NCBI RefSeq assembly: GCF_902506655.1
Contig: NZ_LR734817.1
Span: 585,667-649,666, forward strand
Direction: 5' to 3'
DNA from: Marinoscillum sp. 108
GTDB lineage: Bacteria; Bacteroidota; Bacteroidia; Cytophagales; Cyclobacteriaceae
Length of the DNA stretch: 64,000 bases
In this document: piece after piece, positions 32,168-42,279 of the stretch
Layout: the number at the start of each line of letters is the position of its first letter
Position numbering within the stretch: position 1 is the stretch's first letter
The notes under the pieces: generated by a model
Databases searched by the model: none
Told to the model about the DNA's origin: nothing
Seen by the model: the letters and a program-made list of their open reading frames with translations, nothing else
Made by a program: the position numbers and the translations under genes

Positions 32168-32506
32168 TCAGGAGTGACTTTGATCGGCCATGTCGTAGCC
32201 CATTTGCTGCATGAACTTCTGCATATCATTCACCAGGGATCGCACGCTGTGGCTGACATTCGATGAGTGACTGTTGGCTTCTACTTCCAGCTGTCTGGCA
32301 GTGGCCGAAATTTCATTGGCAGCGATCACCTCACATCTGGCTGCAATATGGTGAGCGATGAAGCCTACTTCTGCAAAGTCTCCATGCCGGGAAGCCAGGG
32401 CTAAAAATCGCAATTTTTCGGGCATCTCCCTGACAAAAGCATTGAGTATGCCTTTGAAATAATCCCTATCAATATCTGTTCGAAAATTTTCACCTGTATT
32501 TGCCAT
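32168..32506 (-). CDS. Orphan HPt-like protein
   Basis: About 112 residues from ATG 32506; a TTG four codons earlier is less likely. The pattern of a histidine phosphotransfer domain is visible: IDRDYFKGILNAFVREMPEKL, then FIAHHIAARCEVIAANEISA, then a helix with RQLEVEA. His52 is the likely phospho-site. The canonical AHxLKG becomes AHHIAA, so the usual Lys and Gly are missing. No kinase or response regulator lies nearby, so the partner is unknown; it may be weak or changed in function. Confidence 0.7.
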   Translation of the reverse strand: MANTGENFRTDIDRDYFKGILNAFVREMPEKLRFLALASRHGDFAEVGFIAHHIAARCEVIAANEISATARQLEVEANSHSSNVSHSVRSLVNDMQKFMQQMGYDMADQSHS

Positions 32507-32611
32507 CCGCTGATTCAATTAGCACCTAATCAAATCTATCTTTCTGATACCTGAAAACAGAATGTTATTAGCCGATCATGGTCAACACATCGATGAATAA
32601 TAAAAAACGGT

Positions 32612-33367
32612 CTACGGATCTACCCTGAGAAGTCGCGAACCATACCAGCTATAAGGCTCTCCATCCACGAGTTCAATGCTCGAAGTGGGAAAAACGGCCT
32701 GAAGAGCCTCCCGGTCGCCCTCTTGAAATGGATAGGGTTCGGAGCTTAGGAGTATGTGATCTGGTGACAGGTCGGCTATGTCACTTTCGCTCAGCTCAGG
32801 ATACCTGGCAGCCTGCACCACATTGCGATATCCCAGGTGCTCCAGAAAATGGTGAACATACGTATCTCTACCTGCCGCCATCCAGGGCTTTTTCCAGATC
32901 ATGTACAATACACTTCCTGATCTTGAATTTTGCAACCCATTCAGTTTAGCTACCAATTGAGTCCGGATGAGATCCCCCTCCGCCTCCATGTTCGTCACTT
33001 CGGCAAGCATGCCGATCATTTCCAGACCTTCATTGAGCTGAGTGATGTCGCTCATCCAGACAGGGTAGCGCTCAGAGAGCCTTGTGATCCCTTCCTTATA
33101 GTTTTCTTCTTTATTCCCTACTATCAGGTCCGGCTTCAAATCATCAATGACCTCAAAGCGAAAATTCTTGGTGCCTCCTACGATAGGTATAGATGTTGCT
33201 TTGTCCTCCGGGTGGATACAAAATTTAGTTCTCCCTACCACATCTACCCCCATATCGATGAGTAATTCGGTAATAGAAGGAACCAGTGAGATGACCCTAC
33301 GGGGAGGAAAGTTGATTTCTACACTCCTCCCCATTTGATCGTGAAATATGAGCTTTTGGGTGCCCAA
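32612..33367 (-). CDS. Helical-backbone metal receptor-like protein without signal peptide (BtuF-like)
   Basis: The protein has 251 residues. The class III substrate-binding fold is seen in PPRRVISLVPSITELLIDMG, VGRTKFCIHP, KPDLIVGNKEENY and LSPDHILLSSEPYPF. Unlike normal BtuF/FhuD proteins it starts with MGTQKLIFHDQMGRSVEINF and has no export signal, so it would stay in the cytoplasm. Its function there is unknown. It lies 2 bases after the M42 peptidase gene, in the same operon. Confidence 0.82.
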   Translation of the reverse strand: MGTQKLIFHDQMGRSVEINFPPRRVISLVPSITELLIDMGVDVVGRTKFCIHPEDKATSIPIVGGTKNFRFEVIDDLKPDLIVGNKEENYKEGITRLSERYPVWMSDITQLNEGLEMIGMLAEVTNMEAEGDLIRTQLVAKLNGLQNSRSGSVLYMIWKKPWMAAGRDTYVHHFLEHLGYRNVVQAARYPELSESDIADLSPDHILLSSEPYPFQEGDREALQAVFPTSSIELVDGEPYSWYGSRLLRVDP

Positions 33368-33369
33368 TG

Positions 33370-34437
33370 TTATTTCATGTATCGGAAATCCTGACCATCC
33401 TTTACCTGAATGACAGTTTCGTAAATGAGCTGAATGGTATTTTCGAGATCATCCTTGGCACAAGTTTCCACCGTAGTGTGCATATACTTAAGCGGGATTG
33501 AAATCAAAGCTGAGGCCACACCTTCGTTGCTGTAGGCAAATGCATCTGTATCCGTACCCGTGGAGCGTGAAGCTGCTCTTCTCTGAAAGGGAATCTGCTC
33601 CTTTTCAGCAATACCAATGATCATGTCCAGTACATTGTTTTGCACCGCAGGACCATAACAAACCGCCGGACCGTCACCACAGCTGATGTCTCCACTCGTG
33701 ATTTTATCATACATAGGAGAATTGGTGTCGTGTGTCACGTCGGTAATGATGGCCAGGTTGGGCTTGATCCTGTGAGCGATCATTTCTGCACCCCTCAGTC
33801 CTATTTCCTCCTGCACAGCGTTGACTACATAAAGGCCAAAAGGAAGCTCTATGCCATTTTCCTTAATCCGGCGTGCTACTTCCGCAATCATAAAACCACC
33901 AATGCGATTGTCCAAAGCACGACCCACCAGGTATTTATCGTTGAGTTCCATCAGCTCATCATCAAAAGTGATCACCGACCCTACGTGGATGCCCATATCC
34001 TCGACCTCTTTCTTGGAGCTGGCTCCCACATCTATGAAAATATTCTTCAAGGTCGGAGAATCTTCTTTGTCCTTTCTCACATGAATAGCCGGCCAGCCGA
34101 AAATCCCTTTCACCACGCCATTCTTCGTATGAATATTGACACGTTTGGAAGGGGCAATTTGATGATCGGAGCCACCATTGCGCACCACATAGATATAGCC
34201 CTGATCAGTGATGTAGTTAACAAACCAGCTGATCTCATCGGCATGTGCCTCTATGACTACTTTGTACTTCGCTTCAGGATTGATGATGGCCGCCACAGAC
34301 CCATAAGTATCCGTGAAGTAATCATCGATATACGGCCTGATATAGTCCAGCCAAATCTCCTGGCCGCTGGTCTCAAAACCCGTAGGTGATGCATTATTTA
34401 AATATTTGAATAAAAAATCTTTACTCTTGCTATCCAT
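33370..34437 (-). CDS. M42 family metallo-aminopeptidase
   Basis: The protein has 355 residues. The co-catalytic zinc ligands and acid residues are visible: EAHADEISW (His65, Asp67), ALDNRIGG (Asp176), NAVQEEIGLRGAEM (Glu210, Glu211), ITDVTHDT (Asp233) and YMHTTVE (His320). This is the M42 FrvX/PepA-type fold, which often forms a 12-subunit shell and trims N-terminal residues from peptides in the cytoplasm. It is placed upstream of the BtuF-like gene in the same operon. Confidence 0.92.
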   Translation of the reverse strand: MDSKSKDFLFKYLNNASPTGFETSGQEIWLDYIRPYIDDYFTDTYGSVAAIINPEAKYKVVIEAHADEISWFVNYITDQGYIYVVRNGGSDHQIAPSKRVNIHTKNGVVKGIFGWPAIHVRKDKEDSPTLKNIFIDVGASSKKEVEDMGIHVGSVITFDDELMELNDKYLVGRALDNRIGGFMIAEVARRIKENGIELPFGLYVVNAVQEEIGLRGAEMIAHRIKPNLAIITDVTHDTNSPMYDKITSGDISCGDGPAVCYGPAVQNNVLDMIIGIAEKEQIPFQRRAASRSTGTDTDAFAYSNEGVASALISIPLKYMHTTVETCAKDDLENTIQLIYETVIQVKDGQDFRYMK

Positions 34438-34525
34438 ATGTTAGTTTGAAAAAATATATCTCTCGTCCTCTGTTTAGTTAGTAAGCGACGAAAGGTCAAT
34501 ATGTTTTTGAAAAAACAGTCCGCTC

Positions 34526-36112
34526 TTACAAGGGAATATTACCGTGTTTTCTTTTGGGCATATTGTCTACCTTGTTTTCGAGCATGCTAAAGGCCCTGAT
34601 CAACTTCGAACGGGTATTGTGTGGCAAAATCACCTCATCAATAAATCCTCTCTCAGCCGCCTTATAGGGGTTGGCAAACTTCTCTGTATATTCATCGATT
34701 TTCTCCTGCAGCTTCTGATGCGGATCCTCAGCCTTGTCTATTTCTCTCTTGAAAATAATCTCCGAAGCACCCTGAGCGCCCATCACAGCAATCTCAGCGG
34801 TAGGCCAGGCAAAATTCATATCAGACCCAATGTGCTTTGAGTTCATTACGTCATAAGCACCACCGTAGGCCTTTCTGGTGATCACGGAAATCCTTGGGAC
34901 CGTGGCTTCACTGAAAGCATAAAGAAGCTTGGCGCCATTCATGATGATCCCATTCCACTCCTGATCAGTACCGGGTAAGAATCCCGGTACATCCACCAGC
35001 ACCAGCAGCGGGATATTAAACGCATCACAGAAACGCACGAATCTTGCTGCTTTTTTACTACAGTCATTATCCAGCACACCCGCCATACTCATTGGCTGAT
35101 TGGCTACTATCCCAATACTGCGTCCGGCCAAATGTGCGAATCCGACAACAATATTATCCGCAAACTTTTCATGTACCTCAAAGAATGATCCCTTATCCAC
35201 CACACCTTTGATCACATCCTTGATATCGTAAGGTTGGTTGGGGTTATCAGGCAGGATATCATCCAGTGCCGGAATAACCTCATCTCCATTCATCTCATAA
35301 GGTAGCCTTGGTGGCTCCTCTTCACAGTTTGAAGGGATATAGGTGAGAAGTCTCTTAATATCTAAAATGCACGCGGCCTCATTTTTAGAAGAGAAGTGAG
35401 TGACTCCACTCTTCACACTGTGTGCACTGGCACCACCTAATTCCTCAGAGGTAACATCCTCCTGGGTTACCGTCTTCACCACATTGGGGCCTGTCACAAA
35501 CATGTAACTGGTCTGCTCCACCATGAAGATAAAATCCGTAATGGCGGGTGAATAGACCGCTCCTCCTGCGCAGGGTCCCATAATGGCAGAAATTTGAGGT
35601 ACAACACCCGAGGCTCTCGTATTTCTGTAAAAAATATCCGCATATCCACCCAAAGAAACGACGCCTTCCTGGATTCTGGCCCCGCCAGAGTCATTCAGTC
35701 CAATCACCGGCGCACCGTTCTTCATGGCCATGTCCATGATCTTCACAATCTTTTCGGCAAAGGTCTCCGAAAGAGATCCACCAAAAACCGTGAAATCCTG
35801 ACTGAAAACGTAGATCAGGCGTCCATTAACAGTGCCATATCCGGTCACAACACCATCTCCAAGAAATTTCTGTTTGTCAATACCAAAATCTCTACCTCTG
35901 TGCACCACAAACTTGCCTATCTCCTGAAAAGAGCCCGGATCAAGTAATAGATCTATTCGCTCTCTGGCAGTGAGTTTGCCTTTTTCATGCTGCTTATCTA
36001 TTCGGGACTGGCCTCCACCGAGCATTGCCTGCTCATTCATTTGCTCCAGTTCCTCGATTTTCTGGTGAGTTGATTTGACGAAAGATGCCGTTTTTGGCTT
36101 TTCTGAACTCAT
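34526..36112 (-). CDS. Acyl-CoA (propionyl-CoA) carboxylase beta subunit
   Basis: The protein has 528 residues. The carboxyltransferase domain shows [20 protein letters not shown] (oxyanion region), [14 protein letters not shown], and in the C-terminal half [14 protein letters not shown] and [16 protein letters not shown]. The beta subunit moves CO2 from biotin to propionyl- or acetyl-CoA to make (methyl)malonyl-CoA. No alpha (biotin carboxylase) subunit is next to it; it must be elsewhere. Length and motifs best fit PccB/methylmalonyl-CoA decarboxylase-type carboxyltransferases. Confidence 0.9.
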   Translation of the reverse strand: MSSEKPKTASFVKSTHQKIEELEQMNEQAMLGGGQSRIDKQHEKGKLTARERIDLLLDPGSFQEIGKFVVHRGRDFGIDKQKFLGDGVVTGYGTVNGRLIYVFSQDFTVFGGSLSETFAEKIVKIMDMAMKNGAPVIGLNDSGGARIQEGVVSLGGYADIFYRNTRASGVVPQISAIMGPCAGGAVYSPAITDFIFMVEQTSYMFVTGPNVVKTVTQEDVTSEELGGASAHSVKSGVTHFSSKNEAACILDIKRLLTYIPSNCEEEPPRLPYEMNGDEVIPALDDILPDNPNQPYDIKDVIKGVVDKGSFFEVHEKFADNIVVGFAHLAGRSIGIVANQPMSMAGVLDNDCSKKAARFVRFCDAFNIPLLVLVDVPGFLPGTDQEWNGIIMNGAKLLYAFSEATVPRISVITRKAYGGAYDVMNSKHIGSDMNFAWPTAEIAVMGAQGASEIIFKREIDKAEDPHQKLQEKIDEYTEKFANPYKAAERGFIDEVILPHNTRSKLIRAFSMLENKVDNMPKRKHGNIPL

Positions 36113-36219
36113 ATTTTGGGGTTTAATGCAGTTTAAATTTTCACGGGCAAGTTAATCAATGCAGGGATTCAAATAAAACCTGATTTATCTCAGGATTATC
36201 TACGTGATTAATTTGTTAC

Positions 36220-36227
36220 CAAAGATA
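36220..36227 (-). promoter_or_regulatory. Candidate -7 element upstream of carboxylase beta gene
   Basis: On the minus strand TATCTTTG (plus-strand CAAAGATA) fits TAnnTTTG exactly. It lies about 108 bases before the carboxylase start, in the divergent region shared with the Ppx/GppA gene. No TTG is found at -33. Confidence 0.35.
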
Positions 36228-36283
36228 TCCGCAAGTGAGTATTTGGAGATTATAGTATCTTGCGCCCTGAAATTCTGAGGAAA

Positions 36284-37225
36284 ATGAGAATCGCCGTAAT
36301 AGACATGGGTACCAATACCTTCCACCTGATCCTGGTGGAAGTGGCAAATGATGATTTCCGAATCGTATTCCGAGAAAAAGTCGCCGTGAAAATCGGTGAG
36401 AAGGGTATCAATCACGGGATGATCACTGATGAGGCTATAGGTAGGGCGCTAAAAACACTGAAGCATTTCAAAGAGATCATAGAAAAGGAAAAAGCAGATC
36501 AGGTATTTGCTACAGCCACCAGCGCCATCCGAAATGCCCACAATGGCAATGACCTGGTGCAAAAGATCAAAGACCAAACAGGAATCGAAACCCGCATCAT
36601 CTCAGGACTGCAAGAAGCTGAATACATCTATTACGGCGTAAAAAGAGCGCTCCCCATCGGCAAGATGCCAGCGCTTATTATGGACATTGGAGGCGGAAGT
36701 ATTGAGTTCATTATTGGTACAGATAGTGAAATACTCTGGAAGCAAAGCTTTGAGATTGGTGGTCAGCGGATGGTCGAGAAATTTCAGAAAAGCGATCCCA
36801 TCACAAATGAACAAATCACTTCTCTGAAAGGCTATCTGAAAGAAAACCTTGAAGAATTATTCGAAGCCTGTACGACTTTCCATCCTAAAACGCTGATAGG
36901 TTCATCGGGTACCTTTGATACACTCAGTGATATCTACAGACTGACCAACGGAATAGAAAAAGCAGAGGAAGAAACAGAGTATCCACTGACTTTGGAGGCT
37001 TTTGAGCTCATCTATAGTGACCTGCTGCTTAAAACCAGAGCACAACGCCTGGAAATCCCTGGCATGATTCCCCTGCGTGTAGACATGATCGTGGTGGCTT
37101 GCGTGCTGATAGACTTTATCATTAGCCAACTTAGTTTAGAGAACATTCGTGTCTCCGCCTATGCCCTCAAAGAGGGAGTGCTGCTCAGCACACTCCACTC
37201 CCTGAAAAAAGAATCGGCATCATAG
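36284..37225 (+). CDS. Ppx/GppA family phosphatase
   Basis: The protein has 313 residues from ATG 36284; a TTG 24 bases earlier is not needed. The ASKHA fold shows the phosphate-1 loop MRIAVIDMGTNTFHLILVEV, FATATSAIRNAHNG, phosphate-2 loop IMDIGGGSIEFIIG, and IGSSGTFDTLSDIY. The enzymes hydrolyse polyphosphate from its ends or pppGpp. It has only the catalytic domain, without the HD-like extension of GppA, so either activity is possible. It meets the MuiA-like gene tail to tail, overlapping by 6 bases. Confidence 0.88.
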   Translation: MRIAVIDMGTNTFHLILVEVANDDFRIVFREKVAVKIGEKGINHGMITDEAIGRALKTLKHFKEIIEKEKADQVFATATSAIRNAHNGNDLVQKIKDQTGIETRIISGLQEAEYIYYGVKRALPIGKMPALIMDIGGGSIEFIIGTDSEILWKQSFEIGGQRMVEKFQKSDPITNEQITSLKGYLKENLEELFEACTTFHPKTLIGSSGTFDTLSDIYRLTNGIEKAEEETEYPLTLEAFELIYSDLLLKTRAQRLEIPGMIPLRVDMIVVACVLIDFIISQLSLENIRVSAYALKEGVLLSTLHSLKKESAS

Positions 37226-38800
37226 ACCGGACACCCGTTTATCCTTGGGGTATTTCACTTCGTACCCAAACTTCATGCTTTTTTCCATGGTGGGCTCCAG
37301 CGTAAAACTCCAGGTGAGTAAGCCAGTCTTTTCGTTTCGCTGAGCTCCCCCTAACGCAATCTCACCAATCTCTATATCCGTATTTTTGCTCAATGGAAGC
37401 TGATCGAATACCTCTATGTCGATGGATTTGGATCTGTTGTTTTTCACTTTTATTTCATATTGGTAGCTGATCCGTCTCTTATTCCCTATGAGTTGATCAT
37501 TGGTAAGATCCCGCACAGGCTTGCGGCTGATCTGCACACCCTGGTCCACCCCTAAAGAAATATTCAATCCCTCCAGCTCACCTTCAGGATTCAGATAGGT
37601 CTTATTGACAAAACCTCCTTCATAGAAAACACTCATCTCCCCTGGCAGTAAGTCTAAACGCTGCCAATTCTTGGTCTTCGCCACCAGGTACACCCGCTCC
37701 GACAATTTCGGGGTAGATTGGTAAAGAAATTCCGCCTCAACCCGTTCTTCCCTGATCGCCACCGTAACTTCTTTTCCTCCTGAAAGAACAGTCACAGGAA
37801 GTGCTATCTCATAGTTGACAGAGGTAAGCCCTTCGCTCATTTGTGTATAATCTGCTACCGACTCCATCAGAACCTCTTCCTCCATAGGCACAGGCTCAAA
37901 GGCCTCAGACCTGGCTGCCGGCATAGCCAATTTATTTTGATACGGTGCAGCACTAAAAAAATCGAGGTACCAAGGCCGTACTGTGGGCAACCACCCCCCA
38001 ATAGAAGGATTGGAAGTGCTCAGTGTCAACTTCACATTCTCCCAGTTCTCCCCGCTGTTTTGATACACATTTGCCTTATACAGCAAGTCAATTTTTTGAG
38101 CAGACGAAGTGGCCCGAAGATCATAGGTAGGGTTCCAGTATGCACCCGATACTACATAAGAGAGATCCAAATGAACCATTTGCGTCTTGGATGTATTGAT
38201 ATCTACCACCACTTCCCCAGAGACCATTTGCTCCCTGGCATGCTGTTCCTCCAGCTGATTTTTGACTTTTTTCAGCGCTTTATCCAATTCTCTTCTTTCC
38301 AGCTGCAACTCATAACCCTTGTCCTTTATGGCCTGAATTCGGATGCGGTAGTATTCCGTCATGGCTTTTAACTCATTCACCCCAAGGTTCTGATTAGCTC
38401 CTTTAATGACCTGATTGGCTTTGAGCATTTCTTCTTCAGACTTCAGCGCCCATTGCTGATTGTCCACATTGGCAATTTTACCCTCCAGCAGTTCGATTTT
38501 GTCCTTGAGTGATTTCACAGCGTCAGGAAGATTCTCCTCTGTGAGATAATTTTGCCTGAACGTGGTTCCCATAATTATAAAATCACCCTGCCCCTTCACC
38601 TGCACAGAATTGGGGTCGAGCATGGAGGATAAACCCGTAAAAACCAGCTGTTTCGTTTCTGGTCCAATGGCAATATTGGATGACCTGGAAACCTGCGCCT
38701 GATTTAGAAAAATAGTGACACTTTCTACTTTTGAATCAATGCCCTTTGCAGAGGCCGACCATAGGCCGAAACTCAAAAAACACACGATAATAAATTTCAT
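37220..38800 (-). CDS. MuiA-like DUF4139/DUF4140 exported protein
   Basis: The protein has 526 residues with a signal peptide ending near SASA. The N-terminal region (VTIFLNQAQVSRSSNIAIGP...) is DUF4140. A coiled-coil segment follows at about 85-195, then the C-terminal DUF4139 with VVSGAYWNPTYDLRA and LTLSTSNPSIGGWLPTVRPWYLD, ending in FGYEVKYPKDKRVSGL. This family is called mucoidy inhibitor A in databases; its biochemical role is unknown. It is alone in its transcription unit. Confidence 0.87.
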   Translation of the reverse strand: MKFIIVCFLSFGLWSASAKGIDSKVESVTIFLNQAQVSRSSNIAIGPETKQLVFTGLSSMLDPNSVQVKGQGDFIIMGTTFRQNYLTEENLPDAVKSLKDKIELLEGKIANVDNQQWALKSEEEMLKANQVIKGANQNLGVNELKAMTEYYRIRIQAIKDKGYELQLERRELDKALKKVKNQLEEQHAREQMVSGEVVVDINTSKTQMVHLDLSYVVSGAYWNPTYDLRATSSAQKIDLLYKANVYQNSGENWENVKLTLSTSNPSIGGWLPTVRPWYLDFFSAAPYQNKLAMPAARSEAFEPVPMEEEVLMESVADYTQMSEGLTSVNYEIALPVTVLSGGKEVTVAIREERVEAEFLYQSTPKLSERVYLVAKTKNWQRLDLLPGEMSVFYEGGFVNKTYLNPEGELEGLNISLGVDQGVQISRKPVRDLTNDQLIGNKRRISYQYEIKVKNNRSKSIDIEVFDQLPLSKNTDIEIGEIALGGAQRNEKTGLLTWSFTLEPTMEKSMKFGYEVKYPKDKRVSGL

Positions 38801-38936
38801 AAAGTTGGGATTAACGATTAAGATTTTACTTTTTCAACAGCTAAATTGAAGCTTGCTTTATGCTTAATTTATTCTGTAGTAATTTGCCGACCAATTATCT
38901 TGCCAAGGATATAATGTTTTACTTAATGATAACTGA

Positions 38937-40019
38937 ATGGTAGTAGCGCACGACTCATTATTTCAATTTACAAAATCTATATTGGAAGCCGCTGGATGTC
39001 CCGAAAAGGATGCCCGATTGGGCGCGCAGGTGTTACTGAGTGCGGATCTCCGAGGGGTAGACTCACATGGGGTTGCTCGCTTGGTTGGTTATGTGCGTTT
39101 GATTGATAAAAACAGAGTAAATACCCGGCCTGATGTGAAAATTGTTCATGAAACGCCTAGCACGGGTGTTATTGACGGTGATGCAGGACTCGGCCTTGTA
39201 GTGGGCCCTGAAGCCATGAACCTGGCCATTGACAAAGCCAAACAGGTGGGTTCGGGATGGGTAGCAGTAAGAAACTCCAACCACTATGGCATAGCGGGGT
39301 ATCATGCCATGCTCGCACTGAAAGATGACTGCATAGGCATTGCCATGACCAATGCAAGCCCCTTGGTCGCACCAACCTTCAGCAAAGAACGACTGCTGGG
39401 CACCAACCCAATTGCCGTAGCCATACCGGCGGATAAGGAACCTCCTTTCGTGCTCGACATGGCTACCACCACTGCTGCCAACGGTAAATTGGAAATACTG
39501 CAACGCAAGAATAAACAAGCACCAACCGGATGGATACAGGATGCCTCCGGCCAAAGCACTACTGACCCTAACGGGGTGAAAGACGGTGGCGCATTGTTGC
39601 CTTTGGGCGGCGATCGTGAACACGGTTCGCATAAAGGGTACGGGCTTTCGTCAGTTGTGGATATATTGTCTGCGGTACTCTCAGGTGCCAACTACGGTCC
39701 CTGGGTTCCACCTTTTGTGGCTTTCATGGAACCAGCAGCAGATCCCGTAGGTAAAGGCATAGGTCATTTTTTTGGCGCAATGCGCATTGATGGATTTAGA
39801 CCATCAGGAGAATTTAAATCCCACATGGACAACTGGATCGGTCGATTCCGAAATGCTGAACCAATCATGAAAGGTCATGACGTGCTGATCCCGGGTGATC
39901 CGGAGCGAAAGCTGGAACATGAACGCAGAAAAGATGGGATACCGCTATTAGATGCTGTTGTAAATGACCTAAAGGGGCTCTCCGACAGGTTTGGGGTGGA
40001 GTTCCCAAGTAAAATATAA
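38937..40019 (+). CDS. Ldh family malate/lactate-type dehydrogenase
   Basis: The protein has 360 residues. Motifs of the MDH2/LDH2 (YlbC/YbiC-type) family are DLRGVDSHGVARLVGYVR (catalytic His region), VRNSNHYGIAGYHAM, MTNASPLVAPTF, LGTNPIAVAIPA and GSHKGYGLSSVVDILSAVLSG. The enzyme reduces 2-oxo acids to 2-hydroxy acids with NAD(P)H; malate, ureidoglycolate and 2,3-diketogulonate are known family substrates, and I cannot choose between them. It lies 5 bases before the helicase gene. Confidence 0.88.
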   Translation: MVVAHDSLFQFTKSILEAAGCPEKDARLGAQVLLSADLRGVDSHGVARLVGYVRLIDKNRVNTRPDVKIVHETPSTGVIDGDAGLGLVVGPEAMNLAIDKAKQVGSGWVAVRNSNHYGIAGYHAMLALKDDCIGIAMTNASPLVAPTFSKERLLGTNPIAVAIPADKEPPFVLDMATTTAANGKLEILQRKNKQAPTGWIQDASGQSTTDPNGVKDGGALLPLGGDREHGSHKGYGLSSVVDILSAVLSGANYGPWVPPFVAFMEPAADPVGKGIGHFFGAMRIDGFRPSGEFKSHMDNWIGRFRNAEPIMKGHDVLIPGDPERKLEHERRKDGIPLLDAVVNDLKGLSDRFGVEFPSKI

Positions 40020-40024
40020 ATTCC

Positions 40025-41743
40025 GTGAATCAGGAAACCGCTCTTGCCATATTAAAAACAGGACAGAACGTGTACCTCACAGGTTCTGCAGGAACCGGTA
40101 AGACCTACCTGATCAATCAATACATTGAATACCTTAGGGTACGGGAAGTACCCCTGGCCATCACAGCTTCTACGGGCATCGCGGCCACACACATCGGGGG
40201 ACAGACCATCCATTCCTGGTCCGGGATTGGGATTCGCGAAGAAATTACCCCAAAAGACCTGGATCAAATTGCCAAAAACAGACAAACAGTCACCAGAATC
40301 AAGGCTGTGCACGTGCTCATCATTGATGAAATCTCGATGCTCTCTGGTAAAGTACTTACAGGCATCAGTGACATCCTCAAACATTTTCGCAAAAGTAAAG
40401 CTCCTTTCGGAGGGGTGCAGGTAATCCTCTCGGGTGACTTCTTTCAGCTTCCTCCGGTCAGCAGAACACCCATGACCAACCGGGAAAAGTTTGCCTTTAT
40501 GGCTCCGGTGTGGGTAGAAGCCAAATTAAAAATCTGCTACCTGAAGCAACAATTTCGTCAAGGTCAGGATACCCTTTCCTTTATCCTTTCAGAAATCAGA
40601 AGTCAGGACGTTTCGGATGATTCGTTGGAAAAACTGCGTGAAAAACTGGAAGACACTCAGACCATTCCCGATGCCCTACGGCTCTACACCCACAATGCAG
40701 ATGTAGATGCCATGAATGCTAAACGGCTGGAAGAAAATCCAAACCCTATTCAGGTATTTTATGCCGAGACCAAAGGCAAATCAAAAATCCTGGAGGGACT
40801 GAAGCAATCTGTGCTGGCTGCCCCGGCGCTGGAGCTTAAGGAAGATGCCCGGGTGATGTTTGTCAAGAATAATCCAGAAAAAGGGTATTTCAACGGCAGT
40901 ACCGGAACAGTGATGGGTTTTGACCGGGAAGAGGGCTATCCAATTGTGAATATGGACTCGGGCAGAACTGTGGTAGCCAAACCCGAAGAATGGACCGTGA
41001 GTGATGAGAAAGAGACCATCCTTGCTTCCTACAAGCAAATACCGCTGAGGCTGGCCTGGGCCATTACTGTGCACAAAAGCCAGGGAATGACCCTGGATAA
41101 TGCTGAAATGGATCTATCTAAAACTTTTGAAGCCGGGCAAGGCTATGTAGCACTCTCTCGTCTGAAAAGCTGGGAAGGTCTGGTTCTTGGGGGTATTAAC
41201 CGCATTTCGATGGAACTGGACCCTCTGGCTGTTAAAGCTGACAACAGGTTTCAGGAACTCTCAGAAGAGAGCGAAGACTGGCTAAACCACATTCCGAAGG
41301 ATGAGTTGAATATCGCTTTTCTGGACTTTATTAGCCGCTCCAACGGAACCAATGATGAGGAGACCATCCAGGCCAACCTCAAAAGAGAAAAGAAGTACCA
41401 CACCAAGGAAAAGAAAGAAAGCACCTATCAAAAAACACTCAAGCTCATCGGAGAAGGTAAAACACTTGAGGAAATTGCCTTCGAAAGAGAACTCTCTCTC
41501 GGCACCATTGTAGGGCACCTGGAACGAATAGCTGAAGAGGAAAAAGAGATTGACCTAAGCAAGTTTAAGCCTGACGACAAGACTGTGGCCAAAGTGGAAA
41601 AGATCATCCAAAAACTGAAAGATCAAAATCAGGAAGAGTTTTACGACAAAGATGGCAGAGTGAAACTTGGCTTCATCTTCAAAGCCATGAATGGGCAAAT
41701 GGACTACGAGACCATCCGCCTAACCAGACTATTTGTGGATTAA
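40025..41743 (+). CDS. Pif1/RecD-like helicase with C-terminal helix-turn-helix
   Basis: The protein has 572 residues. The SF1B motor has Walker A GSAGTGKT (20-27), LIIDEISML (Walker B), GDFFQLPPV, LKQQFRQ and TVHKSQGMTLD (motif V region), then QGYVALSRL. The C-terminal 110 residues carry a helix-turn-helix/RQC-like module (KTLKLIGEGKTLEEIAFERE...). Such proteins unwind forked DNA or G-quadruplexes. The start is a GTG at 40025, and the first conserved residues follow immediately. It ends 4 bases inside the convergent outer-membrane gene. Confidence 0.87.
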   Translation: MNQETALAILKTGQNVYLTGSAGTGKTYLINQYIEYLRVREVPLAITASTGIAATHIGGQTIHSWSGIGIREEITPKDLDQIAKNRQTVTRIKAVHVLIIDEISMLSGKVLTGISDILKHFRKSKAPFGGVQVILSGDFFQLPPVSRTPMTNREKFAFMAPVWVEAKLKICYLKQQFRQGQDTLSFILSEIRSQDVSDDSLEKLREKLEDTQTIPDALRLYTHNADVDAMNAKRLEENPNPIQVFYAETKGKSKILEGLKQSVLAAPALELKEDARVMFVKNNPEKGYFNGSTGTVMGFDREEGYPIVNMDSGRTVVAKPEEWTVSDEKETILASYKQIPLRLAWAITVHKSQGMTLDNAEMDLSKTFEAGQGYVALSRLKSWEGLVLGGINRISMELDPLAVKADNRFQELSEESEDWLNHIPKDELNIAFLDFISRSNGTNDEETIQANLKREKKYHTKEKKESTYQKTLKLIGEGKTLEEIAFERELSLGTIVGHLERIAEEEKEIDLSKFKPDDKTVAKVEKIIQKLKDQNQEEFYDKDGRVKLGFIFKAMNGQMDYETIRLTRLFVD

Positions 41744-42279
41744 AATAACCCTGCTACGATTCCTACTCTAAACTGCAAAGGACTATTATAGGGTGAGTTT
41801 GAACCATCCTGATAGAGCAGGTTATAAAGCGCAGTAATATTAAAAGCCATATTTCGACCAAGAGGCTCAGAATATCCTATCCCCACAAACCAACTATTGA
41901 AATGGTAACGTTCCGGCTCAGGAGCTCCGGGTATAAGAAGTCCAAAATTCAGGTATTCATACTGTGTATACCCAAAAAATTTAGGGGAAAAGTTATACCT
42001 CAAGAAAGGACCGCCTCCGTAATTGGATGCCGTGGCCTGACCGAACTTGGTGTACTGGTAAGTAATCTGAAGGCCGGCAGAAAACTGCTCGGTGAATTTG
42101 TAACCAATCAGGGGTGAAACACTCAAGTTGAGGTATTGTGTACCCCCACTGAAACCACCACCACCACCAAAATAAATTTTATCTGATAATCCGCCACTAC
42201 GGCCCGACTGCCGATACTGGGCGTGTGATAGGGTAATCCCTAATAGTAAGAAAAAACCCAGGTAAAATTTAATCTTCAT
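41740..42279 (-). CDS. Small outer-membrane beta-barrel protein
   Basis: The protein has 179 residues with signal peptide MKIKFYLGFFLLLGITLSHAQ. Alternating polar/aromatic strands such as YLNLSVSPLIGYKF and FFGYTQYEYLNFGLL, with a Gly-rich loop IYFGGGGGFSGG, suggest an eight-strand barrel. The last residues, FRVGIVAGLF, fit an outer-membrane terminal strand. Its function is unknown. It overlaps the FtsB/DivIC-like gene by 4 bases (ATGA) and is presumably co-transcribed. Confidence 0.78.
   Translation of the reverse strand: MKIKFYLGFFLLLGITLSHAQYRQSGRSGGLSDKIYFGGGGGFSGGTQYLNLSVSPLIGYKFTEQFSAGLQITYQYTKFGQATASNYGGGPFLRYNFSPKFFGYTQYEYLNFGLLIPGAPEPERYHFNSWFVGIGYSEPLGRNMAFNITALYNLLYQDGSNSPYNSPLQFRVGIVAGLF

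Noticed and set aside
36260-36283. TTG start of the Ppx/GppA gene
   Set aside because: The ATG at 36284 starts exactly at the conserved MRIAVIDMGTN and needs no leader.
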